From contig JAEVHH010000002.1 in assembly GCA_017607445.1 (NCBI GenBank), positions 6,168,001 through 6,232,000 of the forward strand: 64,000 nucleotides of DNA, given 5' to 3'. The translations under genes and the position numbers were made by a program. This document shows positions 1-12,166 of the stretch, one piece after another (within the stretch, counting starts at the first letter, position 1; each line of letters opens with the position of its first letter). This DNA is from Histoplasma ohiense. Its lineage: Eukaryota; Ascomycota; Eurotiomycetes; Onygenales; Ajellomycetaceae. A model generated the notes under the pieces. That model was not told where the DNA came from and searched no databases. It worked only from the letters and a program-made list of their open reading frames with translations.

Positions 1-1895
1 ACTCACAGGCAGGCAGCCATGCGTCAGTTTAGTTGAAACGGCTGAAGTAACATGACATGGCGCCTGACGAGAGGTCGATGTTCACACAAGCCATGATTAG
101 ATGAAAAGGCACTGGGGATGCTCGCCTGTCCTCATCGGGCAACGTGAGAACGAACAGGTGGGATAACTATTTTGCTGGAGTCGGAGCTTGTGGCGGGACT
201 ATGTGGCAAATGTTTGTATTAACTATTTCTAATTGTTGCGTGCTTGTAGCTGATCTCCAGCCCAAACGAGGAAATTCTCTCTGGACACACCACCCAGTTA
301 CCTGCGTCGAATGTCAAGAGGACAAGCTAAACAAGTGCCAAGCGCGGGAGTGGGCGCTTTTGTCTTCCTGATCGTCTCTGGCGTCATCCCCATCCGGCTG
401 ATATGAGCGATAAGTCCCCTCTACCTTGGCAACGCAGCTGTTTTGGGGCGTGATCCAGGTATCTGGTACGCCGACGAAACTTTCCTGCGAGCCACAGTGT
501 TCCGGGGCTTCCCCAAGATTTCAAGGTATCGGTAACCCGGGATTCGCAGGCTGCCCAGGCGGCTCAGAGGTACCTTTACCTGGAACCACCGCCCGTGGCT
601 GACTCCGCCCAGGCATGGACTGCCCCAAACCGGCCAACTCAACACCTGCCCGAATCACGAATTCAGGACGTGTTGGTAGGTATTCATTCTATCTCCCTAG
701 GCATCTGTCTGTCTGCAGGCTTCTTCTCTCTCTCTCACGGCCCGACTCTTCTTTCTTCTCCTTCATATATTTTGACTTGTATCCTCTCTCGCCGTCGTGG
801 TGTCGCCCATTGATATATACGAGTGCTACCTCCTCTGGTTATTATCCCATAGAACTACGGTAACGTACCCCCTTGCTAGTTGCTCTTATCAGCAATCGTT
901 TTTCTATGTCTTATCGCCGCCTCCCAAGCCCATTAATTAAATCTGTGAGCTCCACGATCCAACGGAGAATTGAACGAGGAAAATAAAATCAGGAAAAAAA
1001 AAATTAACAATTAAAAATTAAATACAAAAATTATAAATAGAAAAAGACAAATCACAAACCATCCTGGGCGATTCCGTCCCCTCTGTTGCTGGCTGCTTGC
1101 CTTGTTTTGTATCCGCCAATCACCGCCCGCTAACCCTGGCCCATTCAACTTTACTAGCTTTCGTCCATCCTCTGACACAAAAAAAGAAGCTCACCAGACT
1201 GTCACAGACATCTCCAGGTACCCGGCGAATCTTTCCTCGTCCTCTTCCATCCTCCCTCAGACATCCCCCTGGTCCCTTGCTGCCGCCATTTCCTCTACGT
1301 CTTCTCCTCGCTCTTCCTCTTCTTCTTGGACCTTTTTACCCGGAGCTGGCCATCGATCGTCACCACTCCGCTCCGCTTTAGCTAACTTAAGCTACCTGCA
1401 GTGATTTGCCTACTTCGCTTCTCTATACTTACTGCCTAGCAGCCTGTGACCTCACCTTGATTCCATTCCTGAGTCCAGTCTATCAGTCCCGATTATCAAC
1501 GACCATCCCTGGTCTATTCTCTCCTCGTCCCTTTATCCAGTGCTCAGTGCTGCGCTTCCGCCTTGTTCAACAGAGTTGACCCGTTGGCCGCCTCGAATTA
1601 GTTTGCCATCAACGATCTCGACTCTAACTTAGACATAGACCGCTGATCCCGTCTCACATTCGCCCGTTGAATACTTTCTCCTTCCCTTCGCCTCCCACCC
1701 CCCTCTTCTCCGATTATCTGACTTTTCGAGCCGCTCCTGATGGGACCTCGGTCTAAGCAAACGATTTTTATACCGCTGTCGAGGGCGTGATCGATTCTGG
1801 GGATTCATGATCCTTGATTGTTTGCGTACGTGCGTGCGTGCGTGCCCGTGTGCCCGTGTGCCCGTGTGCCTGTGTATTTGCGCTGCCCGCCCATC
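1..1895 (+). promoter_or_regulatory. Upstream region and probable long 5' leader of ATG1
   Basis: No convincing coding gene is visible. The first 900 bases are mixed-composition DNA. At 985-1050 there is a strongly A/T-rich patch. From about 1100 to 1800 the plus strand is pyrimidine-rich (many TCC/CTC runs), as is common in fungal promoters and leaders. Small ORFs at 1097-1381 and 1102-1404 have low-complexity Ser/Pro composition and are most likely spurious, although they would be upstream ORFs if the ATG1 leader is that long. Confidence 0.5.
1825..1875 (+). repeat. Short GTGC / CCCGTGTG tandem tract just before ATG1 start
   Basis: A run of TGCG units is followed by about three CCCGTGTG units, ending 20 bases before the ATG1 start codon. 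It is a simple tandem repeat in the leader. It also keeps an upstream in-frame reading frame open (from 1818), which explains a longer but unlikely N-terminus. Confidence 0.7.
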
Positions 1896-4800
1896 ATGAA
1901 TTCTCCCAAGGATGCCACTCCGCCAACTAGGCCGCCACACTCCAGACGACGCAAAGAAATGGATATCGTCCCTATACAAGTCGGGAGCTATACCCGTCTA
2001 GAGGAGATTGGCCGTGGCAGCTTCGCCACGGTTTATCAGGGTGTTCATAATGTTGGTGTTTCCCCTTGCCGTTTCCCTACCCCGGAGCCTGATATATATC
2101 ATCGTATATATTTTACTTCTCGTCTGATGTTTATATGCTGACATATGATACACAGCGGAACCAAACCCTCGTTGCGATAAAGTCTGTGAACATGGCAAGG
2201 CTAAACAAGAAGCTGAAGGATAATTTGAAATTAGAGATCAACATCCTCAAGGCCGTCCATCACCCTCATATCGTGATGCTTCTAGATTGCCAAGAGACCG
2301 CTAACGAGATCCATCTTGTCATGGAGTATTGTGTCCTTGGTGACCTCTCGATCTTCATCAAGAAGCGCGATTCCTTAGTAAGGCACCAGCTGACTCGTGA
2401 TCTGATACTAAGATATCCAAACCCTCAAAGTGGCGGTCTAAATGAAGTTATTGTGCGCCATTTTCTGAAACAGCTTGCGAGTGCCCTCCATTTCCTCAGG
2501 TCTAGAGATTTGGTCCATCGCGACGTTAAACCTCAAAATCTTTTGCTTAATCCCTCTCCCCGGTCCATCGCCAGGGGAGACTACCGGATTCCTCCTTACA
2601 AGGGAAATGAAGATCTATTCACACCACTTGCAGGCCTAGATTCCATGCCCTTGCTCAAACTGGCGGATTTCGGATTTGCTCGCTCACTCCCTTCAACTTC
2701 TCTTGCCGATACTCTCTGCGGTTCACCTCTCTATATGGCTCCTGAAATCCTACGGTATGAGAAATACGATGCTAAAGCCGATTTATGGTCTGTGGGCACT
2801 GTTTTGTATGAAATGGTGGTTGGGAAGCCGTATTTCAGAGCCACGAACCACGTGGAATTGCTTCAAAAGATCGAGAAAACCAATGATCGAATCAAATTTC
2901 CGGAACAATGCGAGGCGTCAGAAGCTATGAAGAAGACGATACGACACTTGCTCAAACGAAACCCGGTGGAAAGGATGGGCTTTAATGATTTTTTTGAGTC
3001 GCAAGTCATTAAAGGTGATATCCCAGGCTTGGTGATTGAGGACCGTTATGCTGCCGCTAGGGAAAAGTCTGTTGCCGATGATATTCAAAAGGTCAGCTCG
3101 ACTCGACCGGATCAAGATGTAAACGTTGCTCAGGAAACGGGGTACTCGTCCTCCCCGTCAGGACGACGTTTTTCAGGCCAAACAGCAGAAAGTCCACACC
3201 CCGCCACCCCTCGCCCAGTATCAGGGAGTTCTCCACGTCCAACCAGCGCTGTACGCCGTATAGGAAGCCGCGATAAGCCTGATTTACAGCGGGCAGCCGT
3301 GACAGGACGTCAACAAAGCCTAAATTCTCAGCCCTCCTCCCCTGGACGTCCTGAGTCTGGTGATCAAATTGTTGCTGCACATGCCATGGAACGGCAACAA
3401 AGTCGGAATACATCGTCCCCCGGATCATCGTTATTTAAGGAAAATGTCGCGGAACGTGGAACCCTTCCACAACCAGCAGCTGACGACAGGGATGTTGAAC
3501 GGGAACGGGAACGCGCTGCTCAGGAAGTGGCTTTCGAACGCGACTATATAATCGTAGAAAAGAGGGCTGTGGAAGTGAATGCGTTTGCTGATGAGCTGGC
3601 CGCAAGTCCACGTATACGGCAACAGGGCCAAGGGTTGGCGCGTCCGGCCACGGGGGTCATGCCGCGGCGTGCTACCACCGCTGCTCACTCACCGAATCCC
3701 TCGCAAAATGCCTCTTCCCGCGCCTTGCAATTGGTTACTGGGAGGCCGCGAGCAGACTCCAATCACAATCGTCAGAGTTCGTACGAACGGAGATACGGCC
3801 CGAGTCCTAACTCTGCAACCTCCGCAATCTCTAAAGCATTGAATATGGCCAGCGGGCGGTTGTTTGGTGTTGGATTTTCTCCCCCGTTGACCGTAACGAA
3901 AGGTGGAAGATCCCCACCACTAGCATACAACCCTTTCCCCGTGTATCCACTTAGCCCCCAAGGTAACCTAGTCGTTGTTGGAGACGGAGCCAAGACACAA
4001 GTCGCTCTCGACGAGGATACGAAAACTGTCCAGATTATCGAAGAATGTGCGACACGGAGCGACGTTGTTTATGGATTTGCGGAAGTCAAATACAAACAGT
4101 TGATACCCTTGGCTCCATCCATGCAGCCTGAAACAGCTATTCACCCCGGTACCGTTTCTCCAGATATGGAAGTTGATCCTTCCCAGTCAACCGACGGTGG
4201 ACTCACTACCGACGCCATTGTGACCCTTTCCGAGGAGGCCCTGGTTCTTTACGTGAAAGCCCTCTCCCTGCTTGCAAAATCGATGGATATTGCCGGTGCA
4301 TGGTGGGCGCGAAAGAACGCGGGGGAAGTTGTTGGCATTAGCGGTGGTTCATCTTCGAGTTCGGGGAACAACAATAACGGCAGTGGTAATACAAACCCCT
4401 CCGTTGGTGCCAGGGTGAATAACGTCGTGCAGTGGGTCCGAAACCGCTTCAATGAGGTTCTGGAGAAGGCGGAGTTTGTGAGGCTAAAGCTTTTGGAAGC
4501 CCAGAAGCGGCTTCCTACCGATCATCCCTCACACCCAAGTAACAACGGTAACCATTCGTATGGCTCCGATGCGGGACTGGGACTGGGGACATCTGTTGAT
4601 CAGATCGTCGTGAGCTCCGGGATCACTGCGGAGAAGCTTATGTATGATCGCGCGCTAGAGATGAGTCGAACTGCTGCCATTAATGAGCTAACAGGGGAGG
4701 ATTTGCCTGGGTGTGAAATTGCATATGTCACTGCTATCAGGATGCTGGAGGCTGTTTTGGAAAATGATGAGGAAGTGCTGTCGAAGGGACCTGGTGAGGG

Positions 4801-5197
4801 TGAGAAAGCCGGTATGGCAAGCGGGGCCATTGATAATGACGTTATCAATGGGGTGCAACTGGAAGATCGGCAGATTGTGGCTAAACGTGAGCTTTCTTCT
4901 TTCTTTCTCTCTCTTTTTCTTTCTTTCTTCTTGCTTTCTTTTTGCTCTCTTGGTGTTTTCGATCCAAGCCCCCGGCTTTTGTCATTCTTTCAATGGGATA
5001 CCCGTTTCCCAACTAACTTCCCAATTACAGTCGTCGCCAGCATCCGCACTCGTCTCACAGACTTACGAAAGAAAATGGCCCTGATGACCAAAAGATCCTC
5101 CGCCCCGCCAGTTGTTCAAAGCAAAGTCACCGGCATATCGTCGCATCTTCGCAGATCTACTTCGCCCGTTGTCACTGCCTCCGCTTCACCACGGTGA
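1896..5197 (+). CDS. ATG1: Autophagy-initiating serine/threonine kinase Atg1 (ULK1 family)
   Basis: Exons 1896-2051, 2156-4886 and 5031-5197 give 1017 aa. Atg1 is the kinase of the Atg1-Atg13-Atg17 complex that starts autophagosome formation at the phagophore assembly site. The kinase domain covers about residues 22-330, with the glycine loop GRGSFATVYQG, the AIKSV lysine, HRDVKPQN (about 173), DFGFAR (about 222) and APEIL. The middle is a long Ser/Pro-rich linker containing DYIIVEKR near residue 516, which matches the Atg8-interacting motif (Y-x-x-V) of fungal Atg1. The C-terminal 350 residues resemble the Atg13-binding tandem MIT region. I start at MNSPKD rather than at the in-frame ATG at 1818, because that extension is low-complexity Cys/Val/Pro coded by a tandem repeat. 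Intron 1 has donor GTTGGT and a CTGAC branch site. Intron 2 is 144 nt with no in-frame stop, so retaining it would add 48 residues. Confidence 0.93.
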
Positions 5198-5312
5198 GAC
5201 GCGATCACAAGCCATCTCGGCTGGCTTCTCCTCTGTGCTTATTCATTATTTGCCTTTGTTCTGTGAGCTAGGCATGAAAGCAATGTGGCAGCACCTCAAG
5301 TACCGCGTACTT

Positions 5313-5542
5313 GTGTATGTATGTGTACTGGCTTTTGATCGCAGCGACGATACCATTAGATACCATTGATCGTGGTTTATCGCCCCAGGTGAGCGTTTTC
5401 CAATAGTAAGATGGCTCTCATGGAGAGAGAGGGTGGAAGGGTTTCTTTTCCAACCAAAACGCTCACCTGGGGCGATAAACCACGATCAATGGTATCTAAT
5501 GGTATCGTCGCTGCGATCAAAAGCCAGTACACATACATACAC
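5313..5542. repeat. Perfect inverted repeat, two 87-bp arms around a 56-bp spacer
   Basis: Left arm 5313-5399 and right arm 5456-5542 are exact reverse complements over 87 bases by direct reading. The match breaks on both sides (5312/5543 and 5400/5455). It starts 115 bases after the ATG1 stop codon, so an ATG1 or antisense transcript would carry a long hairpin. I see no transposase, no matching target duplication and no other copy in the window. Confidence 0.93.
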
Positions 5543-5696
5543 CCAAAGTTTGGACCGCGATTCCAATGCCAGTCACATTCATCCTCATTTTTATTTCTAT
5601 GGGATGAATACGAATAAACTAAGAATCTTGCTCCGCTGTCTCCCAGCCGCAAAGGGATTCCTTGCCCACCCGTATCAACTGTCCCGTCCCGTAGAA

Positions 5697-5719
5697 TTTT
5701 TTTTTTTTTTTTTTTTTTT
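5697..5719 (+). repeat. Poly-T tract
   Basis: A 23-base run of T, followed by more T-rich sequence to about 5750. Further T runs lie at 5885-5899, 6097-6122 and 6474-6498. Confidence 0.9.
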
Positions 5720-6096
5720 ATCTTTCTTTTCACTTCTTTTTTTTTTTTCTTTGTACTTGGCTTTCTTCATCCTTCTCCTCTACCTACTATTTTTTGCCCA
5801 TTGTTCTGACTTTCCTCATATATTCATGGCTATTCTATACCCCTCAGGTGTGCATGTTTCTAATCTTCTCTCTATCTCTCTCTCTTTTTTTTTTTTTTTC
5901 TTCTTTTTCTTTTAATCGCCTTCTTCTCTGTCAAGTGTGTTCTGGCGCTTTTCTTAACGTTAATTTCATTTAACTCCTGGGAAACCAGCATCAAATCATG
6001 GATCATCAGTTGACTAATCTTTGGTGAATTGGGAAACAATGCGTGTAACGGGTCTGCAGAGGGCTTGAGGGGATTTCCTTTTTGCTCCTCTTCATC

Positions 6097-6122
6097 TTTT
6101 TTTTTTTTTTTTTTTTTTTTTT
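6097..6122 (+). repeat. Poly-T tract
   Basis: An uninterrupted run of about 26 T between ATG1 and the Moco sulfurase gene. Confidence 0.9.
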
Positions 6123-6473
6123 ATATTTTCCTGGGTATATATGGTTTGTTTTGACTGCTTTACTATTGTGACATTTCAACACACTCGAAAGTCAATTTAT
6201 ACCCTCCTTTTCTCTTTCTCTCCAATTTTTCCTTATCCCTTCCCCAAACCTCCCCTTCCTTCCCCTTCTTTTATTGTGATTTTTTTTTTTTTTCTTATAA
6301 AAAAAAAAACAAATCATCATCCCCGACCTACCCTCTTTGCAGATTGGAATGCGTAGGCGAATTGGCCACAGGTAGAAGAACTTGGAGGGCATGGCTGGTA
6401 GTTTCTGGGCGGCTGAGATTTCCTCAGGCTGGAGAATTATGGAGTTTCTTCCATTCCCTTTCCCTTTCCATCC

Positions 6474-6498
6474 TTTTTTTTTTTTTTTTTTTTTTTTT
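6474..6498 (+). repeat. Poly-T tract
   Basis: An uninterrupted run of about 25 T, followed within 45 bases by an A/T-rich block of TTTA and AAAT units up to 6650. Confidence 0.9.
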
Positions 6499-6764
6499 GG
6501 TTAACATGGCTGGCTAACTGGGCTTAGGCTCGCCCGTTCTGGGAGGTTTACTTTTATTTACTTATTTATTTAATATATACAAATAAATATATTAACACTT
6601 TTTTAAAAAAAAATAAATAAATAAATAAAAAAAAATAAAAAATAAGAAAACATTTGGTTGTGCTGGATTTGTACAAGATCCTCTATGGATTTGATATATT
6701 CATTTTGTGTTGGTGGTCTATCATAAACAAAAGGAGTGAACTCGAGTCATGTGACCTCTACAAT

Positions 6765-6770
6765 CACGTG
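6765..6770. promoter_or_regulatory. CACGTG box (TCACGTGA context)
   Basis: A palindromic TCACGTGA lies about 1 kb upstream of the Moco sulfurase start, with a related TCATGTGA 15 bases before it. CACGTG is bound by fungal bHLH factors of the Cbf1 type. Function here is inferred from the motif only. Confidence 0.35.
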
Positions 6771-7104
6771 ATGAACAGAACGCCGCGGCGGCCTAATGGA
6801 GTGTATCCCCCTACTACTGGCGCTCACTCGATCGCCGCTTTCACACACTGTGATATCTGTAAGCTGTTTGGACTTTTAGAAAAAGGAAAGTTAAGAGGGA
6901 TGCGTCAATCTTCACACACAGTTGTTGAAGAAACATCCCCAACGGAAGGCCTTCTTTCACACACTACTAAGTCTTTTTATCTTTTACTGACATTCTATTC
7001 AGCTGATTGATTTATGCTGCTGCAGCTTCTTCTTGCAATAATCCACTGCCACGCATTGCAGCAATTCCATTACAGATGGGCAGGAGGACAAACGCAATGG
7101 AAAT

Positions 7105-7136
7105 GAAATAAATAAATAAATAAATAAATAAAAAAA
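7105..7136 (+). repeat. AAAT microsatellite
   Basis: About seven AAAT units followed by a short A run. Confidence 0.9.
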
Positions 7137-7747
7137 GTAAAATAGTTCGCTAATTTAAAAACAAAAAAGAATTGATCTGAGGACCATATCAGTGAACACT
7201 TGTCTGGCTCACTAATGCTAGGGGTATTAGTAACTGAATGGCCCTTTTCCCGCATCAGGCACGTTGGGCTTTTGGGTGAGGGGGAACAAGTCAGATTCAA
7301 AAGTGGGCTGTAGCGGTAACTAGCTAGCTGCTGCATCTGTATAAATATAGTTAAAGAGTACTCCGTAGTTACCACCACACGTTCTGGAAAACAACACCTG
7401 TTTCTAGCGCCAGCTCTGCGGGGTTGGTTTCGGTGTTTCGATGCTCCAGATCGTTAAAGGCTTTCCCCAACCTGCTTCCTCCCCCACCTTACACCGGTTG
7501 TGGCAAACAATAATGGGGTTGCCTGGCGATTCGCCTACGTGGTCACCTCCTGGTTTCATACTGTACTTTTTTTTTTTTGGCTTGAGTCTCTTTTTTTTAT
7601 TCCCTCTTTGGTATCAGTGGTGAACGGTGAGATGATGCACAGGCCAAGCTCTGGGAGCGAGCTCATCATTGAGAAAATGGCCCATTGATTGCTTTGAAGC
7701 TTGCATGGCGTTTAACAGATAAGCTACTCTTCTCCACCGATATCACC

Positions 7748-10471
7748 ATGACAGGGCAGCTCCTCTCCCCGCGGTCAAACGACCATGGCTTGCTGCAGGG
7801 ATCCCCCTACATGGAGCAGATTGAGGATATTAGGGAACGAGAATACCCATCTCTGAGAGGTTTGATACTCCCAACGTTCTTTCAAACACATATATAGATT
7901 GTTGATTTCAAGAAAAATCAAGCTCTGGAGGTGGTACTCATTTTTGTTGTTTCCACATTCTGTGTCCCTAGTTAACCCAGGCCTGGCGGTGTTACAGAAA
8001 CAACCTATCTTGACCATGCAGGAACAACGCCATACCCAACATCCCTCATAGATGCATTTTCGCAAGAAATGAAGACGAATCTCTTCGGAAATCCCCATTC
8101 AGCATCCTCATCTTCACAGTTGTCCACACAACGAGTGGATGATGCTAGATTGCGCGTTCTCCACTTCTTCGATGCATGCCCCCATGATTTCGATGTTGTC
8201 TTCGTCGCAAATGCAACAGCGGGTATCAAACTGGTTGCGGATGCTTTTAGAGACTATGATGAGTGTGGGTTTTGGTACGGATACCATAGGGATGCACATA
8301 CGAGTTTGGTTGGGGTCAGAGAACTGGCAGCGAGGGGACGGCGGTGCTTTGCGGATGACGAGGAAGTTGAAGACTGGATATCTCGTCATCCACCAAATGC
8401 GCAAAACCCTGTATCCGTTCCTACTTTGTTCGCGTATCCAGCTCAGTCGAATATGACAGGTCGTCGCCTACCTCTTGGCTGGTGTCGCAAGCTGCGAGTG
8501 TGTAATATCTACTCTCTTTTGGATGCGGCATCTCTCGTCTCCACCTCGCCATTAGATCTTAGTGATGCGGATTCTGCCCCCGATTTTACGGTTCTGAGTT
8601 TCTATAAAATCTTTGGATTTCCGGATCTCGGTGCTCTTATCGTTCGCAAAGGCGCCCACAATATCTTTGATAAGCGGAAGTACTTTGGAGGGGGCACAGT
8701 TGGTATGGTTACCAGCCTTGAAGATCAGTGGCATGCGAAGAAATCGACTTCCGTCCATGATCAACTCGAAGATGGCACCCTCCCTTTCCACAGCATTATA
8801 GCTTTACATTCTGCTTTGGATGTACACGAACGTCTTTACGGTTCCATGGAGAATATTTCGCGCCACACAGGCTCGCTGGCCAAAATACTGTATGATAGCT
8901 TGGCTGCTAAAAGGCATGCAAACGGAACCGTTGTTTGTGAGATGTATAAGCATAAGGATTCCAGTTTCGATGAGCGGACTACCCAGGGCCCCATTGTTTC
9001 ATTCAACCTGAGGAATAGCGATGGCGAATGGGTTGGGAAATCGGAAGTTGAGAAGCTCGCGGCAGTGAAAAATATTCAAATTCGGTCCGGGACGCTATGT
9101 AACCCAGGTGGAATGGCATACCACCTCGGCTTGAAGACTGAGGAAATGAAACGGAATTACAACGCTGGTCAACGTTGTGGAGATGACAATGACATAATCG
9201 ATGGCAAGCCAACTGGGGGCTTAAGGGTTAGTCTGGGAGCTATGAGTTCCATCCGCGATGTTAATCGATTCCTCGACTTTATTGATGAGTTTTATGTGGA
9301 CAAATCCAACCCAAACACAGCTCTCACACCTCAGGGTGTTATGCAATCCAAGAGAGGGCCCCAGCCTTCTAGCTTTTATGTCGACAAGCTCTGCGTGTAT
9401 CCGATCAAAAGTTGTGGAGCATTTATAGTCCCCGATGGCAAGCAATGGGAGGTCAAACCAGAAGGCCTCGCATGGGATAGAGAATGGTGTCTAATGCACC
9501 AGGGCACGGGGGTGGCTCTCAACCAGAAAAGATACCCTCGAATGGCTCTCATCCGCCCTGTGATTGATCTTGACAACGGCATCCTACAAATTTCACGTTG
9601 GATGCCCGGCGCTGATGATAACCCCCTGAAGTTACCCTTATCAGACCAACATGTCGACATCTCAACAGCTGAACTCTGTGAAAATTCCATGAAAAAGTCT
9701 TCCACGGTGTGTGGTGATAGAGTACCCGTGCAAATATATTCGTCACCAGTGGTTTCTGCATTCTTTTCAGAGTTCCTTGGAGTCCCGTGCACGCTTGCCA
9801 GGTTTCCTGCAAATTCATCTCTCCGATACTCGAAACACCAACAGCGCTCCTATCTCCCTGAAACCCCGTCACCGTTCCACAGGATGCCGGGCGCTTTCCC
9901 TCAACCTAGCCTTGCGTCCCAAGTACACAAAAATCCCATACGCCTGTCGAACGAAAGCCCCATGCTGCTAGTATCCCGGTCAAGTGTCAATAAACTTAAC
10001 GAAACTATTAAGTCGTACGGAAAATCCACATCCAAGGGCACTAGAGCAGTTGCCGCTGATGTATTTCGAGCAAACATTATTGTCGCAGAAAATCCCGCTC
10101 TGGCGCCTACCAGCGGGAATGGAGACAGTAATGGCTCTGCTACTGGGTCTATATGTACACCACCAACTTTGCTAACCGAACACCCATATGTCGAAGATAC
10201 ATGGAGAGGGTTCCGCGTGGGGCCCCACAAATTCGACGTCCTGGGCTCGTGTCAACGGTGCCAGATGGTTTGCGTAGACCAGTTCACGGCGGTCAGGAGC
10301 GAGGAACCGTTCTCAACACTGGCGAAGACGAGGAAAGTTGGCGGCAAGGTTACATTTGGAAAACATGTGTGCCTTTCGCATGATAATTCGGAGGATGGTG
10401 TAAACGGAAGAGGGAAGGTTATGATAATGACTGGTCAGGTTGTTGAACCGTTGTATGAAGAAACGGTCTGA
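7748..10471 (+). CDS. hxB: Molybdenum cofactor sulfurase (MOCOS / hxB)
   Basis: Exons 7748-7859 and 7998-10471 give 861 aa. The enzyme transfers sulfur from L-cysteine to the molybdenum cofactor, activating xanthine dehydrogenase-type hydroxylases. The N-terminal two thirds are a NifS-like class V aminotransferase. The intron junction restores TTYLDHAGTTPY, followed by GNPHSASSSSQ and VANATAGIKL, and a likely PLP lysine in LSFYKIFGFPDLG (about residue 241). The conserved cysteine loop is RSGTLCNPGG (about 405). The C-terminal third has the MOSC N-barrel (FYVDKLCVYPIKSCGAF) and a MOSC domain (GSCQRCQMVCVD). Length matches the fungal family. The start at 7748 has a good context (ACCATGA). In-frame ATGs at 7685 and 7811 are alternatives. 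The intron donor is GTTTGA, weaker than usual. Confidence 0.93.
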
Positions 10472-11042
10472 TAGAAAATTTTCTGATTTTGATTTTGATT
10501 CATTACATATCCCCCCCAGCGTTGAGTGTACATTTGACTAAAATGAAAGGAATGTATATAAGTGAAGCTGTTTAGGTTGGATATCGTGGACCAAGTTCCG
10601 CAGTAATTTATCTATATTTTTTGGTCTTTTTCCACCTGCTAAACATTACCTGTGCAGGAACTCAATGCCCAGGTAAAACAAAGGCTATATACCAATGCTG
10701 ACCTAATTCCAATCCTTCGGTTCGCATAAGAGAGGGATAACGCTCACCTAGTCTGGTGAAATACTCTGATTATACCCATGCCGATTCCTTTGTATTAATG
10801 GCTAATATACCAAAGGGTAATAAAATAGTTGTAAGAGGAAACGAGGAAACCAGGAGTGTATTTACCTGTACATGTATAAAAAGAATTTAAGATGCCGTAC
10901 CCATATTCATACAAGAGGAATTTTGACAACGAAAACAACGAAAAATAAAATGAAAACAGAACAAAACTCCACAGGTTCCTTTAATATGATAGAGGCCAAG
11001 CCATGTAGACAACGTATTTCTACATACGCGAACCACACCTCC
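10472..11042. other. Convergent intergenic region (Moco sulfurase / mL59)
   Basis: This holds the two facing 3' ends. It is A/T-rich, with several AATAAA-like signals (for example near 10820 and 10945) and no supported ORF. Confidence 0.5.
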
Positions 11043-11719
11043 TTACTTCCGTGGGTATTTCTTCCATCCTCTTCCGTGACCCCGCTATAGAACGGTTAGT
11101 AAAAAAGCCTCTTGAAATCAACAAAGCGGAATAGGCCGGGTAAGAAAAACCAAGAACGTACCTGCTTCCACAGCCTGATCATCTCCGGCATACCCATCAT
11201 GGCCTTTTTCCGATCCTCCAACCGGCCCTCTAGTGTCCGCTCCCACTTATGACCCTTAACCTTCTGACCAATACCCGTACCACGAATTCTCAATCCTTTC
11301 TCAACAGCCTTAGTCTCCCGATATACCGTCGACTTGCGGCTGGGAGGTAATAGCTCCTCGACGCCATATTTCGTGGCCAACTTGACCAGCTCATTCTGCC
11401 GTCGGAGGGAAATCATGGCGCCCCGCCATCGCCCTGTTTCGGGATTTTTATACGGTAGGAATGGGTTTGGGTGTTCTGGATCTGAGCGTAGGAAGGCCTG
11501 TGACATTGAGAAGGCGGATTGGTCCACTTTGGGAGCCTTTGAGGAGCGAGATGGTGTATAGGGACTTGGAGCTGGAGCTAGGGCTTCGGCACCTTCGGGT
11601 ACTTTTGGTGCTCCTAGGGCATTTGCGGAGTATATTTGCGGCGGGTAGCGGGCGAAGAAATTGCGGAGCCGGACGGGAAGATTCTCCAGTATGCCAGAGG
11701 TAGCAGTTTTGGTAGCCAT
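11043..11719 (-). CDS. MRPL25: Mitochondrial large ribosomal subunit protein mL59 (MRPL25)
   Basis: Exons 11719-11162 and 11084-11043 on the minus strand give 199 aa. It is a fungal structural protein of the mitochondrial 54S subunit. The N-terminus (LPVRLRNFFARYPPQIYSA) and the central NPFLPYKNPETGRWRGAMISLRRQNELVKLA segment are typical of mL59. Reading straight through the donor gives an unlikely hydrophobic end. Splicing CAG|GTACGT to CTATAG|CGG instead produces WKQRGHGRGWKKYPRK, the basic tail expected for this family. It is head to head with PRP39, 447 bases between start codons. Confidence 0.85.
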
Positions 11720-12166
11720 TGGGACTATCTGCCAGATGGCTGGCCCCCGGGTTTCGTCTTAAGTGCAGGTTGATATTGCTGTCGTTGAAGAGAAATTCCT
11801 GGAGAGGACTGGTCACGTGGTTATTCGGTAAACCAAACCGTTTTAGGGAATAGTGTGTCTAATGGTAATTAAAATTTGGTATTGAAGGTACAGTACATGC
11901 TCATATTGCCGATGTAACAGTACGTCGTTTGCAAGAGAAATGAATACGCCGCCAAGCCTCCGATCCTCTCTCACTCCTTCAATTACTTATTACTTTCCGC
12001 AACCCAAAGTCTGCACCTGTAATCCACTTCTTTGCTCTCTGATTTTCCCCATAATCCCAACCACCTATACACCTCATTATCAACTGCTCAACACTTATCC
12101 GACGAGTCCTTTGATCTCTAATCGACCTGGATACGCTGTAGCCGGGACACCAGAACAGTCGTTGCC
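11720..12166. promoter_or_regulatory. Bidirectional promoter region mL59 / PRP39
   Basis: The 447 bases between two divergent start codons contain a TCACGTG box at 11813-11819 and C/T-rich stretches on the PRP39 side. Shared regulation is inferred from geometry alone. Confidence 0.5.

Larger units (their letters stand above)
5198..7747. other. Intergenic region between ATG1 and the Moco sulfurase gene
   Basis: No supported gene. It holds the presumed ATG1 3' UTR with a perfect inverted repeat (5313-5542), several poly-T tracts, an A/T-rich block at 6540-6650, an AAAT microsatellite at 7105-7136 and a CACGTG box at 6765-6770. The 118-residue ORF at 6654-7010 has no recognisable domain and is probably chance. 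Confidence 0.6.

Noticed and set aside
1818..1895. N-terminal extension of ATG1
   Set aside because: It is coded by a GTGC/CCCGTGTG repeat and gives Cys/Val/Pro low-complexity sequence absent from Atg1 proteins.
6654..7010. 118-codon ORF between ATG1 and the Moco sulfurase gene
   Set aside because: No domain, no signal of splicing partners, and A/T-rich surroundings. Nothing supports coding.
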